Positions 11,241 through 21,251 of a stretch of DNA of 64,000 nucleotides are shown here, in pieces. The stretch spans positions 59,718,829 through 59,782,828 of the forward strand of contig NC_083880.1 in NCBI RefSeq assembly GCF_032452875.1, read 5' to 3'. Made by a program: the position numbers and the translations under genes. The notes under the pieces were generated by a model. The model made no database searches. It was not told where the DNA came from and saw nothing but the letters and a program-made list of their open reading frames with translations. Numbering within the stretch: the first letter of the stretch is position 1; every line of letters begins with the position of its first letter. This stretch comes from Bos javanicus. Its lineage: Eukaryota; Chordata; Mammalia; Artiodactyla; Bovidae.

Positions 11241-13682
11241 AGGGTAGGGGGTGGAGGTGGGGGGTTCATTTTATCTTAATGCAAACATTTCAGAAACCCT
11301 TCTCTGACTCCTTCCAAGCTTCTCTTGGTCCTGCAGTCTTCTGGGTTTCCAACCTCAGAAGAATTTTCTAAGCCACCTCCACCACCAGACTGAGAACTCT
11401 AGGGCACGGCATGAATGTTTTGCTGAGCTTTCTTTTCCCCAGTCCTAGCATCAGCACATAGTAGGTACTGAGAACTTCTTTACTGAGTGAATCAGCTATT
11501 GAACAATGAGGGAATGTGGGAGGGAGTAGCTGAGTGAAAAAAACAGGGGAAGGAAAGGGAGGAAATCAGTGAACTGTGGAGGGAGAGAGAGAACAATGAA
11601 GTCCTCTCTTTGGATGCAGGACCTGGGAACACAGGGCCAGACCTCTGGATCATCCAACCCCAGGAATTGGTGTTGGCAACGCCTGGAGACACCGTCTTTC
11701 TGAATTGCACAGTGCTTGGAGTTGGTCCCCCAGGACCCATCAGGTGGTTTCGGGGGACTGGTCTGAGCCGGGAGGCCATCTACAACTTTAGAGGCATCTC
11801 CTACTCCAATGTGACTGCGGTCCAAGCCTCCAACAATGATTTCAGCATTCTTCTGCATGGCATCTCCACCGAGCATGCAGGAACCTACTATTGTGTAAAG
11901 TTTCAGACTAAACTCAACAGGCAGTACCTATCCGGACAGGGCACCAGGTTGAGAGTCAAAGGTGAGACAGGTAGTCAGGAAGGTGTTGGGGGACAGAGGG
12001 AGGTGGTCCACCAGGAAATTTTTACCGTGTCGCAAACAAGCTAGCTCTTCTTAGACTCAAAGTCATTTACATAGGCTATTAATGCTTTCTCCTTTTCTAT
12101 GGAGAATTTCTACTCATCCTTCAAGGCCCAGCATAAATAGCCCCTCCTCTGTGAAATCTTCTCCTTCTCCCAGGCAGAGTTGATTTCTCCCCATTCTGGG
12201 CTCCACAGAGACAGACTGTGGAGACTGTACAGACTCTTAATGATTCAACAAACATGCATGTGTGCCTTTGACGGCCACACACTGGGTGCTGCAGATACAG
12301 AAACGGAGCAGGCATTGTCTCTATTCCAGAGATGCTCAACCAGGTCTGACTAGTCCTTCATAGTTACTGGACTTGACTTCTAGTCCCTATCCCAGGCAGA
12401 AACTCACAGGCTCATCTCCCCAGCTACTAACACAGGGGCTCAGGAAATGGAGGGATAGAAAGAAAGGGGAGTGTGAGACCACTTCTCTTCCTTGCAGTAA
12501 ATCACACTTCTCTCCAAGGGTCAGAATTCACCAAGGAACGTACAACCAAGATATTTCCATCAGGTGAGTATATTTACCTCCAGTGGCATAACCAGTCCCC
12601 CATAGGTAAGTGGGGCCAGAGAGGGCTTGGCCATGGGAGATGAGCAGCCCCAGACTTCTGGGGCCCTCCTGCCACAAAGACGGTTCCCATGACTCCATCT
12701 CAACTGCACAAGCAGAACCCAGAGAACCAGAGTAAAGTTCAATCAAAGAAGTACTTTCCAACAGTCAGTGCGAACTGCTCAGTGGGCAGTCTTGCTGTGA
12801 GGTCTTGAGCTCCCCCTGAGTCAGAAAAAGGATACACTGTGGAGCTGTGCAGAACAGAGCTGGAGAACATGGCTTTGTAGCCAGGCTCCCTGGATTGAGC
12901 ACCTTCCTAGCTCTTTGAGTCTCTGGTGTCCTGCTCTGTGATCTGTGAGGGGAAAGGGAGATAAAAATCAGAGAGTTTACCTCACAGAATTATATACAGA
13001 TCCAATGGGGCAAGTGCCCAGAACTATGCCTATCACATAGCCTCAAGGGCACTTGATAATTGGGGGATGAACTTGGGATAGAGGTGACCAGGTTAGCTTC
13101 CCAGATGCTCGGCCCTGTTCCTGCTATCCTTGGGAGCCAGACCACTTCGTCCCATCACTATTTTGGCACATGTGGCCCTGAGCAAATCACTCCCCTACTC
13201 TGGGTCTGTTTCCTCATCTATACAAATTGAACTGTTATCCTACTTTGCAAGATTAGTTTGAGGATTATATAAGGCATTTAGGAAATGCTTAGCTCCGGCC
13301 CTGGGACAAAGGAGTTGAGCAGCAAATAATGAAAGACATTTTCTCTTGTTATCAGAGGTCTGGGATGCTGTCAAGATGATTAAGGGTACAAACAGGATAT
13401 TGGGCAAAGGCTCTGTGAGCCTGAAACAGGAGGAAGGGAGGTCTATGATCTCTTTAGCTGTAGAAGGGATGTGGCCCCGCAGGCTATACAGAAGCCTGGC
13501 TCAGCTTCACCATAGGGGCACTGAGTTGTGGGCTGTTGGGGGCTCACCCGGGGTCCTTCCTGAGCTTTCCTCTGTGTTTCCCAGGGCTCCTGTCTGTCCT
13601 CACACTTGCAGTCCTGGGACTGAAAACAGTGACCTTGGCTGCACTCTTGCTGGCCCTGGTTGTCTGCTGGAGAAGCCCTTGA
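6707..13682 (+). CDS. SIRPB2: Signal-regulatory protein beta 2, full coding span (5 exons)
   Basis: Single-pass immune receptor of the SIRP family, expected at the plasma membrane of leukocytes. The coding join is 6707-6779, 10163-10528, 11620-11961, 12498-12563, 13585-13682: 945 bases, 314 residues. All four introns are phase 1, as usual for Ig-domain genes, and each has a GT donor and AG acceptor. In order: a signal peptide (about residues 1-25), a first V-set domain, a second V-set domain ending in a J-like SGQGTRLRVKG, a short stalk, and a transmembrane helix with a lysine (LGLKTVTLAALLL), as expected for pairing with an ITAM adaptor such as DAP12. The tail after the membrane is only a few residues, so it has no signalling motif of its own. 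Human SIRPB2 is about 342 residues as I recall; the shortfall is at the C-terminus. Its position beside NSFL1C supports SIRPB2 over other SIRP members. Confidence 0.88.
8150..9330 (-). repeat. L1 LINE fragment in SIRPB2 intron 1
   Basis: The block TAGCTTTATTGAGGTACAAC near 8161 is the reverse of a common L1 3' end. The AT-rich sequence to about 9330 keeps the order of L1 3' and ORF2 motifs, for example ATTTAGACCATTTACATTTA near 8910. Old and full of stops. Confidence 0.6.
9952..9995. repeat. (CT)n microsatellite
   Basis: About 44 bases of almost pure CT with two interruptions. It lies in SIRPB2 intron 1, 168 bp upstream of the exon 2 acceptor, so length changes would alter the pyrimidine content near that splice site. 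Confidence 0.9.
10163..10528 (+). CDS. SIRPB2: SIRPB2 exon 2, first V-set Ig domain
   Basis: 366 bases, phase 1 on both sides. The V-set fold shows in the B-strand cysteine (LLRCTVVG), the C-strand tryptophan (IKWIK), and the F-strand GTYHC. Two extra cysteines occur, in GSCTDD and in LNCDYS. An N-glycosylation site is seen in HNVTG. The usual J-like Gly-x-Gly is degenerate here (GGTSVLVKG). The open frame upstream of the acceptor is intron read-through. Confidence 0.9.
11207..11239. repeat. (TG)n microsatellite
   Basis: An uninterrupted TG tract of about 33 bases in SIRPB2 intron 2, followed by a G-rich stretch (about 11240-11265). Likely length-polymorphic. Confidence 0.92.
11620..11961 (+). 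CDS. SIRPB2: SIRPB2 exon 3, second V-set Ig domain
   Basis: 342 bases, phase 1 on both sides. It shows the cysteine pair FLNCTVLG and GTYYCVKF, the conserved tryptophan in IRWFRG, and a clear J-like motif SGQGTRLRVKG. Possible N-glycosylation sites are NCT and NVT (YSNVTA). This domain is closer to the standard SIRP V domain than the first one. Confidence 0.92.
12498..12563 (+). CDS. SIRPB2: SIRPB2 exon 4, stalk
   Basis: 66 bases between TTCCTTGCAG and GTGAGT. With phase-1 joining it encodes VNHTSLQGSEFTKERTTKI then FPSG, a polar stalk with an NHT glycosylation site. It is short, but phase and splice sites fit exactly and the frame is open only in this phase. Confidence 0.78.
13585..13682 (+). 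CDS. SIRPB2: SIRPB2 exon 5, transmembrane segment and stop
   Basis: After the TGTTTCCCAG acceptor it encodes GLLSVLTLAVLGLKTV followed by TLAALLLALVVCWRSP and a TGA at 13680-13682. The helix carries one lysine near its middle, the signature of receptors that pair with DAP12. The frame stays open beyond the TGA for 15 codons (starting QEDIRTPGPEE) to a TAG at 13728-13730, which looks like a remnant of a longer tail. Confidence 0.82.
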
Positions 13683-15084
13683 CAAGAAGACATCAGAACT
13701 CCAGGCCCAGAAGAGGTGTGCTCGTCTTAGCATGGGTCATGGATGACTGGTCAGCCCTAGAGTGGGTCCTCTAAGAGAGGGCCCAGGAATCCCTAATCAT
13801 TTCTCTGCCTCCCGGCTGCCCAGCTGCCAGCTGCCCTCCCAGCTGCCTTCAAGCCTCACGATGAACTCCAGGATCCTGATGCCTGTTCACCTGGTGAAAT
13901 TCTCTATTTGTCACTGGGCTCCCTTCTGTTTGCTTTTTTCTCACTGTATTTCACTGTTTGTTGAACCCAGGGTAGACAAGGTGCGAGCTAAGAGGCTGGA
14001 AGAAGATGCGAGGAGCCGTAGGAACTGTAGACATGTTTATTCTCTCCTCTCGTGGCTGACCCAGCAGACAAAGCCCTAATGCAGCCTCACGGCCACAATG
14101 TTAGCCATAACATAGCCCCAAGGGCTTTCTCAGGTAGAGTTTATATATGCTTCAGAACAAACGTAGCCCGTGGCCAAGAAATTACCTCCTGACATGCGTG
14201 TGCAGTGCTATAGGTGACCTCAGCTGTTACGTAATTATTATTTACAAAAAGTGGGGCAAGAGTGAGAAGATGTGGGGTGAGGGAGCCTGATCACTCCATC
14301 TTCACCACTTTGCTCTTTCCCTACAGCCTTCCTTTCTCTTCTCAGCCTGTTCAAACCCTCCTTGTCTTTTAAGGTCTTGCCCAGGTCTCTCCTCGAGGCC
14401 TCTGCTCCTGTTGCAGCCCCTTTTGGAGGGCCCACCCCCTTGCTCCCCACCCTACATTTTCTCTTCCTTCAAGATCCAACTTGAGAGTCCTTCCCAGAAG
14501 GTTTCCCTGAGTGACTCTGAGCTGGCCCAGCCAGACCACCTGTGCCCCTCCATCTCTATCCTTTCTTCCTCCTTTTCTGCCTGCTTTCTTTCTTCACCCT
14601 GGCTGGCTTAGGTGGCTATAATAGTTAGAATTCAGGTTTGGCAACTTTGACAAAACTCTCAAATCAGAAGAAAGTAGCTCAAATCTGAAGAAAGTTGGTT
14701 CCTCTAGTAATATTTGAGCATAAACAGGCCAGGCAATTTGGGGACTCCTTGAGACCCCAAGATTCTTTGATCTTGTTGATACCAGGTCCATATCTCAGGC
14801 AGAAAGACCAGGGAAGAGGAGGATGACACTTCCCTTCAAGGTCACAGGTAGGAATTTGCCCATATCACCTCTGCCTGGTTGGAATGTGGTCACTTGGTCA
14901 CACCTAGCTGCAAGGAAGGCAACAAGAGTGCACCTAGCTAAAATCTGTCACTAGAGAGCCAGAGAGTAAAGCTCAGTAGATGACCAGCAATCTCTACCCC
15001 TGTGGCGTAGAGATAGCTTACTTGCTGTGTGGCACACCTGAGCTCCATTCCCAGGTGAAATGGCACCTCTCTGTACCTCTGCCT
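13683..15084. other. SIRPB2 3' UTR and downstream intergenic DNA
   Basis: The start of this stretch should be the SIRPB2 3' UTR, but no clear AATAAA signal is seen close to the stop, so its end is not placed. A stretch near 14450-14620 is L2-like. Short open frames have no protein features. Confidence 0.4.
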
Positions 15085-15310
15085 CCACTAGGGCAGCATA
15101 GTGGAGGGTAGTAGTTCTAAAGAAAAGGACACGTCGCCCCCCAGGGACATGGCAATGTCTACAGACATTTTTGATTGTCATAACTTGGGGGAGACTGTTG
15201 CCCTCTAATGATTAGAGGTCAAGGATGCTGCTAAATGCACAGGACAGACCCCACAGCCAAGAGTTATCTGGCCCAAAGTATCAGTAGAATCGAAGTCGAG
15301 AAGCCCTGAC
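15085..15310. repeat. Ancient DNA-transposon-like repeat
   Basis: The run GGGACATGGCAATGTCTACA, then TTTTTGATTGTCATAACTT and GGATGCTGCTAAATGCACAG, matches a common old mammalian repeat built around this phrase order. The family name is not assigned. Confidence 0.55.
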
Positions 15311-16239
15311 GTAGTGGAAAGCATGCATTCCCTGCAGTCAGACACGCCCGATTTCTAATCCTGAAGCGCCCACTCCCTCCTTGTGCACCATTGATAACAA
15401 ATCAGTCATTGCCCCTCTTGGAACATGGAGGAAAATAACGTGGACTTCTGCATTGTATAAGAAACAATTCAACATCGACTGAGGGCTTACTATGAGCTGT
15501 GTGTTCTGTGTACACTCAGTACATGTGAACTCCCTTTTCTCTTTCCATACAAACATTTATTAGCACCTATTATATCAGGAAATGGATTAGTCTGAATGTT
15601 TTTCATTGTAACAAACAGAAAAGTGGGTGGAACAACACTAAGCCAACACATTTAGCCTGAGTGTTTGTGCCAGTCTCAACATATGGATAACTGGTGCTGT
15701 AGCTGGATCAGCTCTTGTAGTTCTTATTATGAGTGCAAGATGCCCTTCAGCAATATCCATCAGGGAACTTTGAAGAACTAGAGGTTTATAACTTTACAAG
15801 ACCTGGAAGTTACACAGAATTCCTGGGGCCGCACTGTGAGGTCACAAGGGAAAAACAGAGGGAACACCTGGGGTTCTGTTTTATTGAGGTTGATGATTTT
15901 CTGGGCTCACTCTTTATGGGTAAATTTAAAACTTAAGAGCAGGAATTTAAAGCCCAGGAAGAAGAAAAGAAATAGTAGCTCAAATGATCAGTTATTGAAA
16001 TCAACCAAGATCTCTAAAACAAAGCAAACTCAGTGGGGGAAGATGGCCTGGCTATTTAGCCCTGTGACTGGCAGTATGTTCAGAAATAAACACATTGAAG
16101 GGGGTGCCTCTTTGAAATGGATGCCTCAGCAGTCAAAACTTAAATAAGATAATAGCATTACCAAAAAAAAAGAAAAAACTGTCAAGGTTTACACTGCACT
16201 GAGAATTGAATAATTATTGAATTACCAGACATCAGAAGA
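15311..16239. other. Intergenic, no gene recognised
   Basis: No exon or clear repeat. Two short + strand frames near 15733-16147 overlap and lack domains. Confidence 0.4.
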
Positions 16240-16952
16240 AAGGGTAGATATAATAAATTAAATAATATCTTCCTACAAAAGATATCCAAGTCTGAATCCC
16301 TGGAACCTGTGAATGTTACCTTATGTGACAAAAAGGACTTTGCAGATGTGATTGTGCGTGTGTGTCCCATCTTTAAATGGAGCGGTTGTCCTGAATTATC
16401 CAAAGTGAAAGTGTTAGTCACTCAGTCATGCCTGACTCTTTGCAACCCCATGAACTGTAGCTAGTAGCCTGCCAGGCTACTCTATCCATGGAATTCTCCA
16501 GGCAAGATATACTGGAGTGGATAGCCATTCCCTTCTGCAGGGGATCTTCCCAACCCAGGGATTGAACCCAGATCTCCTGCATTGCAGGTAACTTCTTTAT
16601 CATCTGGGCCACAGGGAAGCCCTTAATTATCCAGGTGGACCCTAAATGCAATCACAAGTGTCTTTGATGAGGGAGAGACAGAGGGAGATTCCACACAGAA
16701 CAGGAGGAGAAAGCAATGCGACCACAAAGGCAGAATGGAAGTGTGAAAAATGCTGGCAGCCACAAGCAGCTGGAAGACGCAAGGAGCAGAGTCTTCCCAG
16801 TGTCTCTGGAGGGAGCACAGCCCCCTGATACCTTGATTTCAGCCCAGTGATACTAACTTCAGACTTCTGGCTTCCAGAAGCAGGAGAGAATAAATTTCTG
16901 TTGTTTTAATGCCATGAAATTTGTGGTAATATGTTAAAGCAGCCACAGGAAG
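16240..16952 (+). repeat. Ancient LTR-type repeat, split by a SINE
   Basis: The two halves (about 16240-16402 and 16634-16952) read as one old mammalian repeat. Key phrases are CTGGAACCTGTGAATGTTAC, AGGACTTTGCAGATGTGATT, then after the SINE CAGGTGGACCCTAAATGCAA and AATAAATTTCTGTTGTTTTA. I take it as an LTR-like relic but do not fix the family. Bov-tA inserted in the middle. Confidence 0.6.
16403..16624 (-). repeat. Bov-tA SINE
   Basis: Complete minus-strand Bov-tA with the tRNA-like head at its right end (ending AGGGAAGCCC on the + strand). It is flanked by a 9-bp duplication AATTATCCA at 16394-16402 and 16625-16633. The joined flanks restore the older repeat, so this insertion is younger. 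Confidence 0.92.
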
Positions 16953-17038
16953 CTATTAATAGGGTGGAACTGGGCTTCTGAAATAACTGGGTATTCCCTG
17001 CTCTGCCCCTGTAAACCTATTCACTTGTGCTGACTTAA

Positions 17039-17530
17039 AAAAAAAAAAAAAAAAAAGCACAATATGAGAGTTATGAGTTAAGTTTTATTTGGGGCAAAAT
17101 GAGGGCTATCTCCTGAGAGAGAGGATTCCAGGTAGTTCTGAGAAACAACTCTAAAGAGGTAGGGGAAGGTCAGCATATATGTGATTTTGGTCAAGGGGGA
17201 GTAATGCAATCAAACACATGTTTTTGGCAGAAGGTTTCTGTTAGTCTCGTGAAGGTTACTGCTAGTCACAAGGAGCAGACATCACCATGAGGATTTTAGT
17301 GTTTTTCTAGATACAAGGAGATTTGAGAACTGGGCTCACAAAATCAGCTCCTGAAAATATCTGTCTGAAAACCTGTTCTACCAGTTTTACCCAGAGCACA
17401 GAGCGCTTCATTTCTGCTCTCCACCCCAACAGCTCCTTTCAGTGGACGTTGAAAATCAGCAGCCACAGCAGCACATAACTTAATCCTTGTAGAGATAGAC
17501 GGCAAGAGCCAATGGCAAGGGCCAATTTGT
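17039..17530 (-). repeat. LTR-like element, minus strand
   Basis: The + strand begins with a run of about 20 A, then a block that on the minus strand holds CCCCAAATAAAACTTAACTC, a good polyadenylation signal followed by the T-run edge. The region to about 17530 has no open frame. I read it as an old endogenous-retrovirus LTR in reverse orientation, from layout rather than from a named family. Confidence 0.4.
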
Positions 17531-17848
17531 AGTTGACACTAGACAGGGTCCTGCGTGGTCTGATCCCTGAAAGCCCTCCCACCGTCTTATCCCCCGCCTC
17601 CAACACCTTTTAAATTGACTCCCTGTCACCCACCTGGGCCTTGGCTACACATGTTCCCTCATTCAGTCGTCTGCTTAGCTGTTTCTTCAAGAGGCCTCCG
17701 TAGTAGCTCATCCACGACAACATTGTCTTCCTTCTCATTTCCCATTTGCAGCGTAAGTTTCTTCACAACATTTACTGCTACATATAAATGTGAGAGTGTG
17801 TGTGTGTTTATTTCCTTGATGATTGTTAGTTGTTCACTAGTGAATTTG

Positions 17849-18078
17849 AGTGGGCTTCCCAAGTGGCTCAGTGATGAAGAATCTGCCTGCCAATGTAGGA
17901 GACATAAGAGACGCAGTTTCGACCCCTGGGTCAGGAAGATCTCCTGGAGGAGGGCATGACAATCCACTCCAATATTCTTGCCTAGAAAATCCCATGAACA
18001 GAGGAGCCTGGCAAGGCTATAGTCCATAGGGTCACAAAGAATCAGACCAACTGAGCCACTGAGCACTCATACAGTGTA
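17849..18078 (+). repeat. Bov-tA SINE
   Basis: Plus-strand Bov-tA starting at GGGCTTCCCAAGTGGCTCAG with the tRNA-derived A and B box regions first, and ending near GAGCCACTGAGCACTC. An ATTTGAG duplication is seen on both sides (about 17843 and 18079). Confidence 0.88.
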
Positions 18079-18179
18079 TTTGAGTTCACCAAGGTCGGGA
18101 ACCTAACTTTTCACTATTGTAGCCCCTTTCATTCATTCATAAAAAGTAGTTGAAGGCTGATAATGTGCCAGGCAGGTGG

Positions 18180-18480
18180 TGGAAGGCAAAATCAGAGTGG
18201 GACTGGGGTGAGGTCAGGATGGGAACCAAAGTGGAGATGAAACTGGAGTGGGGCTGGGGGTGAAACTTGAGAAGGAAGTGGGCTTTGGAGGGTAGGGGTA
18301 CATGTAGTGCTGGCAGTGGGGATAGGGGAGAAAATGGTGGGGCTGTGTGGGTCCGGAGCGCGTGGTGGTGGGTCTTCAAGGTAGGGATGAGTCTGGAGGT
18401 GGTAGTCATGGTGGGACTTGGGGATGGGGGCAGGGCAGGGGAAGGAGGGTGGGGGAAGGGGCTGGAAGTTGGAAGCGGGC
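18180..18480. repeat. G-rich low-complexity tract
   Basis: About 300 bases of GTGGGG/GGTGGG-type sequence with strong strand asymmetry. Long open frames on the opposite strand (90 and 101 codons, rich in Pro and Ser) follow from this composition and are not genes. Confidence 0.7.
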
Positions 18481-18499
18481 AAGGCCTTCAGCACCACCC

Positions 18500-19049
18500 C
18501 TACTCAGTTTTGTTAAGGACATTTAGATAAATGTTATAAAAATGTGTCAATAGTTTCAACTTCGCACCCAAATGTCCCCTTCTAATCAAATTCTGACTCT
18601 AAACACCTCCAATCAGATTGCTGGAACCGCCTCCAGAAACTAGCCATGGAAGCACAGTCCTACTGGCCAAATAGATTCAGGGTGGTATAGTGGTTAGGAG
18701 CACAGCGTCTGAGGTGCCTGGGTTCAAACTTATTTAGGAATCTGCATTCCTGGTCTTGAAGTCCTAAGACATAACTCTAAATTGTTAGGTTGTGTTTTTT
18801 TTTTTTTTTCAGTCAACAATAGAGGCAAACATCTGTTTCATTTTGCCTTGTACTGTTCTTGTACCTGAGTATTGAAATACAGATCATTTTATTCCAATCA
18901 CTATCTTTTATTCCCCCCTTCAATTAGGGTGTGATGTTGGTTTTGTCAATGCATATAAATCAATTTTATTATCTCTCAATTTCATTTAAGGCATAAAGGG
19001 GTGATACAAAATGTTTGTTATGAAAGTGGATCTGAGAAGGCTGTGAACA
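18500..19049. other. Intergenic, MIR-like fragment
   Basis: A stretch near 18670-18740 with GGTATAGTGGTTAGGAGCAC and GGGTTCAAACTT matches the 5' end of MIR. A T-run lies near 18796-18811. No gene was recognised. Confidence 0.45.
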
Positions 19050-19767
19050 CTTGCTGGCCCACCTTCCACCACCCACTTTGAACATAGGCCCTGAGGCCCA
19101 GAGAGGGCAAGAGGTCTGCTCTTATCACCCAGCTTGTTCAGGGCCCAGACTGAGGCAGGAGCTATATGGGCTCCAGGATAGACATTTACAACTAGCCTCC
19201 TGTTTATATTTCTTGAGGCAAGAAATGGATGGATTCCAGCTTAGACATTTATAACCAGCCTCCTGTTTATACTTCCATATAGAAATGAACAACAGGAACA
19301 GGGTAAAGAGCTGTACTTTAGTTTCTGGTGGACACTTAAAATGACAGTAATGGGCGGGGCAGAAATGAGCTGAGTCTTACCCAGATAAAGGATAAAGAGA
19401 GCACATACTTCCCATTCTTGAGATCAAGGAGACCTCCCCGACTGCAAGTATGCAGAAAGACTTCCTAGGGGTCCAAAAGGGAGAGGGGGCCACCCCAGAA
19501 TAGCTGGTGTCAACTTTCCCATAGGCCTCTGTGCTGGAATCCATCTTGACAAAAAGATGTGCATACATGTGAGAAAGGGACCTAGGACAGGTCAGGTGTA
19601 GAAAAAGGAGGGCGATAACTGGCCAAAGGTAAACAAAGACCTGGAAGAACTGCCCTGTATAAACGATGTGACCACCTCTTTACTGCCCTCCTCCTCATCA
19701 GGCAGGAACCTGCTCCTTTTTCTCCTGGTGGGTATCTCTGCCTTGCTTCTGTCTCAAATAAACAAAC
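19050..19767 (+). repeat. LTR-like element with internal tandem repeat
   Basis: Contains two similar copies, 63 bp apart, of TAGACATTTA..AGCCTCCTGTTTATA (19179 and 19242), then a TATAAA-type box at about 19659 and a CAAATAAAC signal near 19756. The order of repeated upstream segment, TATA box and polyadenylation signal is that of a retroviral LTR. No open frame of retroviral protein was seen nearby. Family not named. Confidence 0.5.
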
Positions 19768-20525
19768 TGTAACAGGAGGGAAAGGGGTGGGGCACAACTT
19801 TGGAAAGAATGACATAGCCCAAGGAAGCAGCATAAACCAATTAGAATCAAATGGGACCAAGATGGCAGACAAGACTAGACCTTGATCCTCAATCAGCAAG
19901 TGAAATGACACACCCAGAGCTGCCAGGACAGTTCCAAGGCACCGTTAAAAGACCAAGGAGTGGGCAATGGCCCAAATCCTGGAAATCTCCACTCCTTCCC
20001 CAAAATAGTTGCAATAATCCTCCTACTCATTAGCATAGGAAAGCACCCAGCCTGTAAAAACTAACCACATCACATTTCAAGGCCGCACTTGCCCTCTGTC
20101 ATGGCCCACACTCTGTCTGTGGAGTGTGCTTCTCTCTGAATCTGAATAAATCCACTCCTTACCTGTCACTTTGTCTCCCACTGAATTCTTTCTGCGATGA
20201 GACATCAAGAACCTGAGTTTCATTAGGTCCTGAAACCAGGTACGGTGGGTTATAGCTGAGTTATAGCTCAGTCCCAGCCACGTGGGTTCAAGTCCCAGGT
20301 TTAAGTCCCAAGCAGGGTTTCCTCTGGGTTCAAGTCTCAGCCACGTGGGTTCAAGTCCCAGGCAGGGTTTTGGCTGGGTTTGAGTCCCAGCCACGTGGGT
20401 TCAAGCCCCAATCTGAGGGAAACAGCTTCAAAACCGTTTCCTTGTGTGTTCTCCCACGTGCCATGTCTCCAGTAATGAACTTTGTACCTGCTTTTACAGT
20501 TTTTGCCTCCTTGAGCAATTCATTT
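19768..20525 (+). repeat. Solo LTR-like element with E-box repeats
   Basis: Starts at TGTAACAGGAGGGAAAGG immediately after the preceding LTR-like unit. It carries an AATAAA signal (TGAATAAATCC near 20143) and the phrase CTTTCTGCGATGAGACATCA. After it comes a degenerate tandem repeat around CCCAGCCACGTGGGTTCAAG (copies starting near 20273, 20336 and 20386). It resembles a gammaretrovirus-type LTR of ruminants. The right edge is approximate. Confidence 0.55.
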
Positions 20526-20611
20526 TTCAAACAAGGCAAGAACCAGGGCAACTTTGCTTCCAGCCTCTAGCCCTTGGTGGTCTAGCAGCTAGGATTTCTA
20601 ATTTTCATCCA

Positions 20612-20820
20612 GGCTGAGTGAAGTTGCTCAGTCATGTCCGACTCTTTGTGACCCCATGGACTATAGCCTACCAGGCTTCTCCATCCATGGGATTTTTCAG
20701 GCAAGAGTACCGCAGTGGGTTGCCATTTCCTTCTCCAGGGGATCTTCCCAACCCAGGGATCAAACCCAGGTTTCCTGCATTGTAGGCAGACGCTTTACCC
20801 TCTGAGCCACCAGGGAAGCC
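20612..20820 (-). repeat. Bov-tA SINE
   Basis: Minus-strand Bov-tA, complete to the ACCAGGGAAGCC head on the + strand. CCAGGCT occurs on both sides (about 20609 and 20819). Confidence 0.9.
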
Positions 20821-20821
20821 C

Positions 20822-21251
20822 AGGCTACTCAGGTCCAATTCTTGGGCAAGGAACTAAGATCTCACTTTAAGCTACTGCTCGCTAGTGTCTCTTCAAGACC
20901 AAGCCCACAACCACGATGAACACTAAAAGGCAGTCACTCTGCAGCCCCACACCTCCAGAATGTATGTTTGTGGGTCTCAGGGTTGCCACTTGTCATAGCC
21001 ACAAGGCATCTGTTCTGTGGAAAATGAAAAGTTTTCTTTTATTGAAATTAGGTCATATCCCACAGTCTGTTCAACCCTTCTCAGGAGTCTGGTACATGCC
21101 CTGCATCCTTGTGCTGAGATTTTCATCCCTGCATTTCTCACCTGGATATGCAGATGCTTGAGGTTTCATTTATTCACTCCTTCACTAATTCAACAAAGAG
21201 TCAGTAAGCAGCTGTTTAATGCCAGTGACTGCAGGTCACAGGAGATAAAAT
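20822..21251. other. Intergenic, no gene recognised
   Basis: Two overlapping + strand frames of about 80 codons (20916-21253) carry no recognisable domain. The right end runs into an old MIR. Confidence 0.4.
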
